Below, in pieces: positions 1 to 8,694 of a DNA stretch of 11,782 nt. Location: contig JAIYAA010000044.1 of NCBI GenBank assembly GCA_027489295.1, positions 1-11,782 on the forward strand, written 5' to 3'. The position numbers were made by a program, and so were the translations under genes. The DNA comes from Sphingomonadales bacterium (lineage in GTDB: Bacteria > Pseudomonadota > Alphaproteobacteria > Sphingomonadales > Sphingomonadaceae). Below the pieces are notes generated by a model, which saw only the letters and a list, made by a program, of their open reading frames with translations, was not told the origin of the DNA and ran no database searches. Each line of letters starts with the position of its first letter. Position 1 is the first letter of the stretch.

Positions 1-332
1 TAGTGCGAGGCAAGTGCCACCTCGCACCCGCCGCCCAGCGCGGTGCCGTGCACGGCGGCGATCACCGGCTTGTCGAGCGCCTCGATCTGGTCGACCAGCA
101 CCGGCAGCGACGGCTCGGCCATCGCCTTGCCGAACTCGGTGATGTCGGCGCCCGCGAAAAAGGTCTTGCCGGCGCAAATGATGACGACCGCCTGGATGCT
201 GTCGTCGCCCTTGGCTTCTTCGATGCCGGCCTGCAGCCCCTGCCGCACCGCGGCGCCGAGCGCGTTCACGGGCGGATTGTCGGAGGTGAGGATCAGGACA
301 GCGCCCTGACGGCTGGTTGTAATCACGGACAT
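1..332 (-). CDS. Enoyl-CoA hydratase/isomerase (crotonase) N-terminus, partial; possibly FadB/FadJ-like multifunctional enzyme
   Basis: This leftward gene is cut by the window start; its first 110 residues are visible. It begins [10 protein letters not shown] and carries two hallmarks of the crotonase fold. [10 protein letters not shown] (about 58-67) forms the first half of the CoA-thioester oxyanion hole. [16 protein letters not shown] (95-110) carries the second oxyanion glycine region and a Glu (E104) at the place of the first catalytic Glu of hydratases. Family knowledge: such enzymes hydrate trans-2-enoyl-CoA in beta-oxidation. Starts of this style ([10 protein letters not shown]) are frequent in sphingomonad proteins that continue into a 3-hydroxyacyl-CoA dehydrogenase, so a multifunctional enzyme is likely, but the missing part is needed to tell. 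An AGGGAG ribosome site (342-347) lies 9 nt before the ATG. The serine hydrolase gene ends 57 nt upstream in the same direction, so co-transcription is plausible. Confidence 0.93.
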   Translation of the reverse strand, partial: MSVITTSRQGAVLILTSDNPPVNALGAAVRQGLQAGIEEAKGDDSIQAVVIICAGKTFFAGADITEFGKAMAEPSLPVLVDQIEALDKPVIAAVHGTALGGGCEVALASH

Positions 333-389
333 GTCGTCGAACTCCCTAGTTCGCAATTCCGGCCGCGGCCGGGAGGGGGTGGGCAGCGC

Positions 390-1613
390 TCATCGGGTGA
401 GCGCCGAATAAATCAGCGTCTTCAGCTCGCGCCGGATCGGGTAGAGCATCGACGGGGAAAACTGCGTCATGAACACCATCGAGAGCCGCTCGACGGGGTC
501 GACGAAGAAGGCGGTGGAGAACATGCCGCCCCAATAGAATTCGCCGACCGAGCCGGGGATCATCGTCTTGGCGACGTCCATGTTGATCGCGAAGCCCAGG
601 CCGAAGCCGACCCCTGCATTGGTCGTCTCGCTGAACAGCCCGCGTGACAGGCTGGCAAGGTCGCGGCCGCCGGGCAGGTGGTTGATCGTCATCAGCTGGA
701 TCGTCTTGGGCGAGACGAGCCGTACGCCGTCCAGCTCGCCGCCGTTCAGCAGCAGCGTGTTGAAGCGGTGATAGTCGAGCGCGGTCGACACCAGCCCGCC
801 GCCGCCCGAGAGCAGCCGGGGAAAGCGCGACCAGGCCGATGCCTCGCCGCGATCGTACAGCACCCGACCTTCGCCTTCCTTCATCGTCCAGCAATCGGCG
901 AGGCGGTGCACCTTGTCTTGCGGAACCTGGAAGAAAGTGTCGTGCATGCCCAGCGGCGCGAAAATGCGTTCGGCGAAGAAGCGGTCGAGCGTCATGCCCG
1001 AAAGCCGTTCGACCACCGCGCCCAGCACGTCGGTCGCGACCGAATAGGTCCAGGCTTCGCCGGGAGAGAATTCCAGCGGCAGCGTGCCCAGCGCCGCGAC
1101 GAATTCGTCGAGCGTCAGATTGCCGTGCCAGCTTTCGATCTTGCCGGCGCGATAGGCGGCGTCGACCGGGCTGCGCTCCTGGAAGCCATAGGTGAAGCCG
1201 GCGGTATGCCGCAGCAGGTCGACCATCCGTATTGGCTGGGCGGTCGGCGTCGTCACGAACGCCGCCCCCTCGCCGCCGCCAGCATAGACGCCGACGCCCT
1301 TCAGCGCGGGCAGGACATGGTGGACCGGGGTGTCGAGCGCGACCAGCCCTTCCTCCAGCAGCAGCATGAAGGCGAGGCTGGTGACCGGCTTGGTCATCGA
1401 GGCGATGCGGAACAACGTCGATTCGTCGACGGGCGCGCCGCCCTCACGCGCGGCACCCTGGTGCGAGAAGTGCACGATCCGGCCATCCCGCGCGATCAGC
1501 AGCTGCGCGTGCGGCAGCTTGCCGGAATCGAGATAGCGCGCCTTCACAAAGGCATCGATCCGCGCCAGCCGGCGGGCATCGAATCCATGGGCGATCGGGT
1601 CGTCGACTTCCAT
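390..1613 (-). CDS. Serine hydrolase, beta-lactamase class C / esterase family
   Basis: About 407 residues, usual for the class C beta-lactamase-like esterase family (EstB type). Numbering from the start used here, the nucleophile motif is S72-M-T-K75 within FRIASMTKPVTS, the second motif is Y190-S-V, a glycine run GGGGLVST follows at about 269-276, and WGGMFST (361-367) sits where the KTG-like third box is expected. No signal peptide is evident, so it is probably cytoplasmic. Family members hydrolyse small esters or amides; a true beta-lactamase role is unlikely given the YSV motif and missing signal. The start is uncertain: ATG at 1613 has GAGAGG (1627-1632) 13 nt upstream, ATG at 1625 has the same site only 1 nt away, and a GTG at 1706 would add a low-quality leader. 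It runs ahead of the crotonase gene and is divergent from the acyl-CoA ligase, suggesting it releases an acid that the ligase activates. The substrate is unknown. Confidence 0.93.
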   Translation of the reverse strand: MEVDDPIAHGFDARRLARIDAFVKARYLDSGKLPHAQLLIARDGRIVHFSHQGAAREGGAPVDESTLFRIASMTKPVTSLAFMLLLEEGLVALDTPVHHVLPALKGVGVYAGGGEGAAFVTTPTAQPIRMVDLLRHTAGFTYGFQERSPVDAAYRAGKIESWHGNLTLDEFVAALGTLPLEFSPGEAWTYSVATDVLGAVVERLSGMTLDRFFAERIFAPLGMHDTFFQVPQDKVHRLADCWTMKEGEGRVLYDRGEASAWSRFPRLLSGGGGLVSTALDYHRFNTLLLNGGELDGVRLVSPKTIQLMTINHLPGGRDLASLSRGLFSETTNAGVGFGLGFAINMDVAKTMIPGSVGEFYWGGMFSTAFFVDPVERLSMVFMTQFSPSMLYPIRRELKTLIYSALTR

Positions 1614-1683
1614 CGCTGGCGGCATACCTCTCGTTCGAAACGCGTGCAATGCACCTTCTCGCGGGTGCCTGCTTTCTATTGCC

Positions 1684-1736
1684 TTGAGCGGGCGGCAAAT
1701 CAACACTAACGTGAGGACAGGGTGGTGCTTGCGCCA
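1684..1736 (+). promoter_or_regulatory. Candidate promoter and operator for the acyl-CoA ligase gene
   Basis: Between the divergent serine hydrolase and ligase genes, TTGAGC (1684-1689) and TAACGT (1707-1712) are separated by 17 nt and could be sigma-70-like -35 and -10 boxes. The -10 match is weak. Just downstream, TGGTGCTTGCGCCA (1723-1736) is an imperfect inverted repeat placed where a repressor could block transcription. On the other strand TTGATT (1698-1703) could serve the serine hydrolase, so promoters may overlap. These are sight-based calls. Confidence 0.3.
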
Positions 1737-1756
1737 AACCCAAAGTTCAGAATTCG

Positions 1757-3520
<1,764 letters not shown>

Positions 3521-3528
3521 ACGGATCT

Positions 3529-3556
3529 CGATCCTCCCCTGCGCGGGGGAGGATCG
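3529..3556. terminator. Bidirectional hairpin terminator between convergent genes
   Basis: CGATCCTCCCC (3529-3539) pairs perfectly with GGGGAGGATCG (3546-3556) around a 6-nt loop. It fills the 40-nt gap between the ligase stop (3520) and the DeoR gene stop (3561), which converge here. No T-tract follows on either side, so it may terminate inefficiently or act as an mRNA 3'-end stabiliser. CTCCCC/GGGGAG hairpins of this kind are common between genes in sphingomonads. Confidence 0.7.
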
Positions 3557-3560
3557 GGCG

Positions 3561-4361
3561 CTATGCGATATGCACCGCGGTGCCGGCGGCGGCGGCTGCG
3601 GCGGCGATGTCCTCCGGCGGCGGCTGGTCGGTCACCAGATCCTGCACGTCCGCGAACCGGGCGACGTGCACGAAGCCCGGCCGGTGGAACTTGGTGGCAT
3701 CGCACAGCACCGCCACGCGCCGCGCCTGCGGCAGCAGGCTGCGCTTGAACGCGGCCTCGCCCACGTCGAAATCGAGAAAGCCGCGCGCCGCGTCGATCGC
3801 GCCCATCGATAGCACGGTCAGGTCCGGCGCGAACTGCCGGCAATAGTCGATCGGTTCGCTGCCGAACGCGGCATGATAGTCGGGATCGACCGCGCCTCCG
3901 GCGACGAACAGGCGCTGGCCGGGGTGCTTGAGCACCTCGGCGGCGATTTCCATGCTGTTGGTGATCACGGTCAGGTCGCGCAGGTCGCCCAGCAGGCGGG
4001 CCAGCCACAGGGTGGTGGTGCCCGAATCGAGCATCAGCGTCATGCCCGGGTGAACCAGCGCCAGCGCGCGCTCGGCGATGCGCTGCTTCGCGTCGGCCTG
4101 GTCGCGGAGCCGCTGGCGATAGGGCGGCTCCAGCGCCCCGCCGGGCAGGCACACGCCGCCATGGATCTTCTGCACCCGACCGGCCTGTTCGAGCTGGCGC
4201 ACGTCGCGGCGGATCGTCTCCTCGGACACGTCGAACCGCTCCGCCAGCTCGGCGATCGAGCATTGGCCGCGCTGCTCGAGCAGCTCGAGCAGCGTCGTCA
4301 GCCGCGCGGTTTGCGTGGCGCGGGCAGAAGGCGCCCTGACGGGCATGTCCAAGCTTTCCAT
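3561..4361 (-). CDS. DeoR/GlpR-family transcriptional regulator
   Basis: A complete 266-residue repressor-type protein. Residues about 20-70 form the DeoR winged helix-turn-helix, including SIAELAERFDVSEETIRRD with the characteristic IRRDVRQLE recognition segment and the KIHGGV wing end. Residues about 90-245 are the DeoRC sensor domain, with DSGTTT (112-117) as phosphate-binding loop, ITNS (133-136) and DATKF (221-225). Family knowledge: these domains bind phosphorylated sugars or polyols, which release the DNA. The C-terminus has an alanine-rich stretch (253-259). ATG at 4361 has GGTAGAG 7 nt upstream; ATG at 4346 (sixth codon), with GGAAAG upstream, is a credible alternative. It is divergent from the TonB-dependent receptor and likely regulates it and itself. 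A glycerol kinase lies about 4.3 kb away, so a GlpR-like role is possible but not shown. Confidence 0.94.
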   Translation of the reverse strand: MESLDMPVRAPSARATQTARLTTLLELLEQRGQCSIAELAERFDVSEETIRRDVRQLEQAGRVQKIHGGVCLPGGALEPPYRQRLRDQADAKQRIAERALALVHPGMTLMLDSGTTTLWLARLLGDLRDLTVITNSMEIAAEVLKHPGQRLFVAGGAVDPDYHAAFGSEPIDYCRQFAPDLTVLSMGAIDAARGFLDFDVGEAAFKRSLLPQARRVAVLCDATKFHRPGFVHVARFADVQDLVTDQPPPEDIAAAAAAAGTAVHIA

Positions 4362-4383
4362 GCACCGACTCTACCAGCGTTGC

Positions 4384-4438
4384 AGAACAACGAGAACCCA
4401 CAAGAGAACGTTCAAAACCACATAAAACAACATATAAT
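4384..4438 (+). promoter_or_regulatory. Receptor promoter with candidate DeoR operator repeats
   Basis: In this AT-rich segment, TATAAT (4433-4438) is a perfect -10 box and TTCAAA (4411-4416) a fair -35 box 16 nt upstream, giving a leader of about 80 nt to the receptor ATG. The pentamer ARAAC recurs five times: AGAAC at 4384, 4393 and 4405, and AAAAC at 4414 and 4424. GAACGTTC (4406-4413) is a perfect 8-bp palindrome overlapping the -35 box. Repeats overlapping and upstream of a promoter next to a DeoR gene suggest its operator; binding is inferred. Confidence 0.55.
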
Positions 4439-4525
4439 GTCACATGCGCGTCATGAAGCGTCCCTAGGCGCCGCTCCGGGGCAGCCAGGGCAGGCCGGCC
4501 CCCACACACCAAAAGGGAGGGCAAT

Positions 4526-7225
4526 ATGGCATTCACCTACCGCGCGGCGCTCGCCGCGCTGGCCGTCGGCGCGAGCTGCATTTCGATGGCCGCCGCCGCG
4601 CAGGACGCGACGCCGCAGGCGCCGGAAGACGGCGAGATCGTCGTCAACGGCTACATCGCCTCGCTCGCCAAGGCGCGCGAGCTGAAGCGCGCGTCCAACA
4701 TCATGAAGGACGTGATCGTCGCCGAGGACATGGCGAAGTTCCCGGAACTCAACCTGGCGGAATCGATCCAGCGCCTGCCGGGCGTGGCGATCAACCGCGA
4801 GGCCGGCGAGGGTCGCCGCATCACGCTGCGCGGCCTTGGCCCCGATTTCACCCGCGTCCAGCTCAACGGCATGGAAGTGCTGGGCAATGTCGACTCGGCG
4901 ATGGACAGCCGCGGCCAGCGCTCGCGTGATCGTGCGTTCGATTTCAACATCTTCGCGTCCGAGCTGTTTTCGCGCGTCGAGGTGGAGAAGAGCTATCAGG
5001 CCTCGCAGGCCGAAGGCGGCATGGCCGGCACCGTCGGCCTGTTCACCGCCAAGCCGCTCGAGCAGAAGCAGGGGCTGACCGGCGCGATCTCGGCCAAGCT
5101 CGGCACCAACAGCTTCACCAAGGATGCCCAGCCGCGCGTTGCTGCGATGCTCAGCCAGAACTGGGGCGATCGCTTCGGCATCCTGCTCTCGGTCGCCTAT
5201 TCGAAGCGCAAGACCGAGGAACAGGGCTATAACACCTATTCGCCGACCCAGCTCAGCGCGAGCAAGATCGCCGGCTACCTGACCAAGGGCCTCGACATCT
5301 CGGCGCTTTCGGCGGACCAGCAGGCCAAGTTCAAGTCGGGCGATCTGGTGTTCGCCTCGGGCAACCGCCTGTCGGTGTGGGATGCGCGGCAGGAGCGCCT
5401 GGGTCTGACCCTCGCCACCCAGTGGCGCCCGGCGGACAATCTGCTGTTCACCCTCGACGGGCTGCACGGCGAGTTCACCACCCACCGTGACGAGTATCAC
5501 CTCGCGACCCGGCCGAACAACACCTCGGGCTCGGTGATCTTCGACACGACCTCGAAGATCAATTCGATCCACTGGGACAGCACGAACTTCGTCGATGCGA
5601 TCAGCGTCGACAACGTCACCTATGCCAGCGAGCATCGCCGTTCGCTGAACAAGAACAAGTTCAACCAGATTGCGCTGACCGGCAAGTGGGACGCGAGCGA
5701 CAGCCTGACCTTCGACGGCCATGTCGGCTACGAAGATTCGAAGTACACCACGCCCTACGACGACAAGCTCTACCTGCGCGCCTATGGCGGCATGACGACG
5801 ACCTACTCGGCCGACGGCACCGACGCGACCAACGTCTATCGCTGGAACACCACCGATCCGTCCAAATACGAATTCAAGGAATTCTACTTCCGCGAGTTCT
5901 GGAACAAGACCAGCCTGAAGGAAGCGGTGGGCAACGCCGCGCTCAAGCTGAACGAGGTCTTCACGCTGCGCGCCGGCGGCAGCTATCGCCGCTACCAGAC
6001 CTCGGGGTCCGAGGTGTATAATGACGGCCAGTTCCACCAGTTCACCGGCGCGCCGGTGACGGCATACGGCGTCGTGTTCAGCCAGAACAAGGCGGCGAGC
6101 TGGATCGCGGGCGATTATGCCAAGGCCTTCGCCCAGTACAACGCCGCGCACACGGTGGCGGGCGCAACCGACATCGAGAACACCTACAAGGTGACCGAGT
6201 CGACCGGGGCGGGCTATGGCCAGCTCGAATGGAACGCGCCGCTGGGCGGCATGCGCCTGCGCGGCAATATCGGCCTGCGCGCCTATTTCACCGATCTCGA
6301 CAGCAACGGCCTGCTGACCAACAGCAACGACACCCCGATCGGCGGCAACACCACCCACTCCAGCTATTCGGGCGTGCTGCCGACGCTGAACGCCACGCTC
6401 GAGGTGGCGCCCAGCTTCCTGCTCCGCGTCGCGGCGGCAAAGAACATCAACCGTCCGGGCCTCAGCTCGGTCGCTGCGGCGGGCAGCGCCAATGCGGACA
6501 GCGGCAAGATCACCGCGAGCATCGGCAACCCGAACCTGAAGCCCTACAAGGACAATTCGGTCGAAGCCTCGGCCGAATGGTATTTCGGCAAGGTGGGCCT
6601 GGTCTCGGTGGGCGTGTTCCACAAGGATATCCAGAACCTCGTCGTCTCGCAGACGCTGAAGAACGTGCCGTTCAGTGCCACCGGGCTGCCGCTCTCGACG
6701 CTGCCGGGGGTGACCGCTACCACCAATGTCGACGAGTTCACCCAGCCGGTGAATCAGGCCAAGGCCTATGTCACCGGCGTCGAGCTTGCCGCGCAGAGCA
6801 ACTTCACCTTCCTGCCCGCGCCGTTCGACAAGCTGGGCATGGCGGCGAACCTGACGCTGCTCGATTCGAATGCGCCCTACAAGGGTACCGACAATCCGAT
6901 CCCGGGCCTGTCGAACACCAACGCCAACGCGACGCTCTATTACGAGACCAAGCGCTGGGGCATCCGCGGATCGATGAACTATCGTTCGTCGTACCTGCGC
7001 ACCGCCTATGACGGCAAGGATCCGACCAGCAAGGACGGCTTCGACGGCACCGTCTATGTCGATGCGGCGGCATTCTTCAATGTGACCGATCGGGTGCGGC
7101 TGACGCTTGATGCGATCAACCTCACCAACGAGACCGAGGTGCAGTTCAACAGCATCTACCACCGCCTGCACAACGAAACGCGCAGCGGCACCACGGTGTT
7201 CGCCGGGATCGGCGTGAAGTTCTGA
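4526..7225 (+). CDS. TonB-dependent receptor, Xanthomonas/Caulobacter type
   Basis: A complete 899-residue outer-membrane receptor. Residues 1-25 are a signal peptide with likely cleavage at AAA/AQ. GEIVVNG (36-42) resembles the TonB box, then the plug domain spans about 55-178 with VAINREAGEGRRITLRGLGP and the QLNGMEV segment. The rest alternates aromatic and charged residues as in a 22-strand barrel and ends in a terminal Phe (GIGVKF), the signal for barrel insertion. Family knowledge: this subfamily (TonB-Xanth-Caul) often takes up oligosaccharides or plant-derived compounds rather than iron chelates; the ligand cannot be read here. GGGAGG (4515-4520) lies 5 nt before the ATG. The gene is monocistronic, flanked by the DeoR operator region and a strong terminator. 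No inner-membrane transporter or glycoside hydrolase adjoins it, so uptake past the periplasm must rely on genes elsewhere. Confidence 0.97.
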   Translation: MAFTYRAALAALAVGASCISMAAAAQDATPQAPEDGEIVVNGYIASLAKARELKRASNIMKDVIVAEDMAKFPELNLAESIQRLPGVAINREAGEGRRITLRGLGPDFTRVQLNGMEVLGNVDSAMDSRGQRSRDRAFDFNIFASELFSRVEVEKSYQASQAEGGMAGTVGLFTAKPLEQKQGLTGAISAKLGTNSFTKDAQPRVAAMLSQNWGDRFGILLSVAYSKRKTEEQGYNTYSPTQLSASKIAGYLTKGLDISALSADQQAKFKSGDLVFASGNRLSVWDARQERLGLTLATQWRPADNLLFTLDGLHGEFTTHRDEYHLATRPNNTSGSVIFDTTSKINSIHWDSTNFVDAISVDNVTYASEHRRSLNKNKFNQIALTGKWDASDSLTFDGHVGYEDSKYTTPYDDKLYLRAYGGMTTTYSADGTDATNVYRWNTTDPSKYEFKEFYFREFWNKTSLKEAVGNAALKLNEVFTLRAGGSYRRYQTSGSEVYNDGQFHQFTGAPVTAYGVVFSQNKAASWIAGDYAKAFAQYNAAHTVAGATDIENTYKVTESTGAGYGQLEWNAPLGGMRLRGNIGLRAYFTDLDSNGLLTNSNDTPIGGNTTHSSYSGVLPTLNATLEVAPSFLLRVAAAKNINRPGLSSVAAAGSANADSGKITASIGNPNLKPYKDNSVEASAEWYFGKVGLVSVGVFHKDIQNLVVSQTLKNVPFSATGLPLSTLPGVTATTNVDEFTQPVNQAKAYVTGVELAAQSNFTFLPAPFDKLGMAANLTLLDSNAPYKGTDNPIPGLSNTNANATLYYETKRWGIRGSMNYRSSYLRTAYDGKDPTSKDGFDGTVYVDAAAFFNVTDRVRLTLDAINLTNETEVQFNSIYHRLHNETRSGTTVFAGIGVKF

Positions 7226-7250
7226 CCTTCCTCCCCCGAGGACTCAACTG

Positions 7251-7285
7251 GCCGGCCCGGGGTTCGCCCCGGGCCGGCTTTTTTT
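7251..7285 (+). terminator. Rho-independent terminator of the TonB-dependent receptor gene
   Basis: GCCGGCCCGGGG (7251-7262) and CCCCGGGCCGGC (7267-7278) form a perfect 12-bp GC stem closed by a TTCG tetraloop, followed by seven Ts (7279-7285). It starts 25 nt after the receptor stop codon. This is a canonical intrinsic terminator and isolates the receptor from the small gene downstream. Confidence 0.97.
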
Positions 7286-7406
7286 GAAGGCGGGAGGGCG
7301 ATCTCCGCCGCCACCCGTCCCGGTCTAGGGGGCAGCGCGAAGCGGCTACCGTATATTCGCGGTGTCGCGGGCAGCGCCAACATCCGCTGGCGAAGGGCGC
7401 GAAGGA

Positions 7407-7422
7407 TGCGGTACGTACCGCA
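7407..7422. promoter_or_regulatory. Perfect 16-bp palindrome upstream of the small toxin-like gene
   Basis: TGCGGTACGTACCGCA is fully self-complementary and ends 17 nt before the ATG at 7440, between a possible -10 box (TATATT, 7352-7357) and the ribosome site. Its size and place fit an operator bound by a dimeric repressor. It could instead form a short leader hairpin, though without a loop the full stem cannot close. No regulator gene for it is visible in the window. Confidence 0.45.
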
Positions 7423-7439
7423 AGCAAAAGAGGCGGGGA

Positions 7440-7970
7440 ATGATAATGGATTCGACTCGAGAGAGACGGCCGCAAAAGCTCGCGGAGTGGCGCGAGCGGC
7501 TGGCGCATGAAACGGTCTTCGTTCCCCCCAATCGCGGCGCGCTGTGGACCGGCATTGGTGCGGAAACTGCACAATATCTTGCCCGATCAATGGGTCTGAT
7601 CACGCTCGAAATGACGCCGCTCGGCGCCAGCCTCGACAGGGGAGCTCTGTCCGCACAGTTGAAGCGCGATTTCGGTGATACGTGGATTGCGGAGAAGCGT
7701 CTTGTATTCAAGATGTTGTCGGTGATCTTTGTAAAGGGACTCATGGGCCAGGTTACGGTGTTTCTGCCCGAAGGGATGGCGCGTCCTGCAAATGGTGCGG
7801 AAGGATCGTTCGCCTACAACGTGAAGATCCTCTGGGACGAAATGAAGGAGGTCGACTTTGGCGACCCGCGGTTGGCGTTGCACATGGTCACATCCGTGCG
7901 GGTCTGCTGGGTCAGGGCCAAGCAGGTCTGTTCCGAAACGCTGATGTCTGCGTCCAAGCACGTGCATTGA
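7440..7970 (+). CDS. Hypothetical protein resembling a polymorphic-toxin C-terminal domain, stand-alone
   Basis: A 176-residue protein with no signal peptide or membrane segment. The start is ATG 7440 (GAGG at 7430-7433) or ATG 7446 (GGGG 7 nt upstream). Residues 34-66 read ALWTG...TLEMTPLGASLD, and residues 82-109 run from TWIAEKR to VKGLMGQVTVFL, followed by ILWDEMKEV (130-138). From memory, C-terminal toxin domains of Rhs/CdiA-type polymorphic toxins show this order: FWSG, TLEMT-x-G, a Trp helix ending FAKGAKGEVxVF, then a W-E-L stretch before the end. No search supports this, so treat it as a lead. The gene has fewer G/C third positions than its neighbours, suggesting horizontal origin. 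Its last 59 nt overlap the nitrilase gene on the opposite strand, and its last 20 or so residues lie in that overlap and may be a non-native tail. No immunity gene adjoins it. It might be a domesticated or degraded toxin domain. Confidence 0.65.
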   Translation: MIMDSTRERRPQKLAEWRERLAHETVFVPPNRGALWTGIGAETAQYLARSMGLITLEMTPLGASLDRGALSAQLKRDFGDTWIAEKRLVFKMLSVIFVKGLMGQVTVFLPEGMARPANGAEGSFAYNVKILWDEMKEVDFGDPRLALHMVTSVRVCWVRAKQVCSETLMSASKHVH

Positions 7971-8688
7971 GCAGTTCGGGGGCGTCGAACAACGCGATGC
8001 CTTCTTCCAGCTCGGGCACCCGCGCAACCACCTCGCCCGTCGGGGCGATGATCGCCGTGCAGCCATAGCTCACTCGATCCGCGGCCGTGCCGTTGACATC
8101 GGCCGATGCGACCCAGCACCCGGTCTCCTGCGCGCGGGCAACGAGGTTGGCGAGGTTCCGGGCCCGCCAGCGCTCTGCAGTGTCCGGGCGAAGCAGGTTG
8201 TTCAACGGATACAGGATCAGTGCCGCACCCCCCGCCGCCACGGACGCTGCCGCTTGCGGATAATTGGCGTCGTTGCAGATGTTGATGCCGTAGCGCAGCC
8301 CTGCGCGGTGGAAGACCGGGAACGCGGTGCCGGGCGTAACGCCCGGCTCGTTCGGATGCGCTTTCGCATAGCGCCCGACGATCCTGCCCGCCTCGATGAC
8401 CAGCGCGTTGTTGCATATACCAGCAGCGGTCGCTTCGAACGCGCCGATCACCAGCGTTGTCGGGAAGCCACGCACGCAGGCGCACAGCCGGGGAAGCGCG
8501 GCCGCAGCATGCTCGGCGCGTGCGTAAATCGTGGCGGTATCGTAGGAATGGCCGAGCAGCCACGCTTCCGGGAACAGCAGAAGGTCGACCCCTTCGGCTT
8601 CTGCCCAGCACAGCCGTTCGACGATCGTGGCGATGGCCAGCTCGGCATCGTCGAACACGGGGCGGCACTGGACGGCGGCGATGCGCAT
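7912..8688 (-). CDS. Carbon-nitrogen hydrolase (nitrilase superfamily)
   Basis: A complete 258-residue protein with the nitrilase-fold catalytic triad: E41 in LLFPEAW, K109 in RYAKAHP with the accessory E114 in HPNEPG, and C138 in INICNDANYP. Length is normal for single-domain amidases and omega-amidase/carbamoylase-like members. It would hydrolyse a C-N bond of an amide or carbamoyl compound in the cytoplasm; the exact substrate cannot be read, and the ICNDANYP context differs slightly from the common ICYDxRFP. It starts 6 nt after the glycerol kinase stop without an evident ribosome site, so it is probably co-transcribed and translationally coupled. Its 3' end overlaps the convergent toxin-like gene by 59 nt and no terminator is seen between them. 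A longer reading frame on the same strand (up to 8668 from 7814) is an out-of-frame shadow. Confidence 0.93.
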   Translation of the reverse strand: MRIAAVQCRPVFDDAELAIATIVERLCWAEAEGVDLLLFPEAWLLGHSYDTATIYARAEHAAAALPRLCACVRGFPTTLVIGAFEATAAGICNNALVIEAGRIVGRYAKAHPNEPGVTPGTAFPVFHRAGLRYGINICNDANYPQAAASVAAGGAALILYPLNNLLRPDTAERWRARNLANLVARAQETGCWVASADVNGTAADRVSYGCTAIIAPTGEVVARVPELEEGIALFDAPELLNARAWTQTSAFRNRPAWP

Positions 8689-8694
8689 GCGGCG

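Noticed and set aside
390..1613. Serine hydrolase as a class C beta-lactamase resistance gene
   Set aside because: It lacks a signal peptide and the canonical YxN and KTG motifs, and its neighbours are CoA-metabolism genes; an esterase-type role fits better.
4451..7171. A 906-codon open frame antisense to the TonB-dependent receptor gene
   Set aside because: Its translation is a low-complexity mix rich in R, A, G, V and H with no domain signature, while the sense strand encodes a full receptor. Long antisense frames are a by-product of G/C third positions.
7146..7590. Two leftward frames of about 140 codons opposite the start of the toxin-like gene, considered as an antitoxin
   Set aside because: They are Arg/Pro-rich, run through the receptor terminator and into the receptor 3' end, and lack a convincing ribosome site.
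7845..7947. AAGGAGG followed by a TTG at 7858, suggesting a small internal gene
   Set aside because: The purine run encodes the KEV residues of the toxin-like protein, and the frame gives only 28 unconvincing residues.
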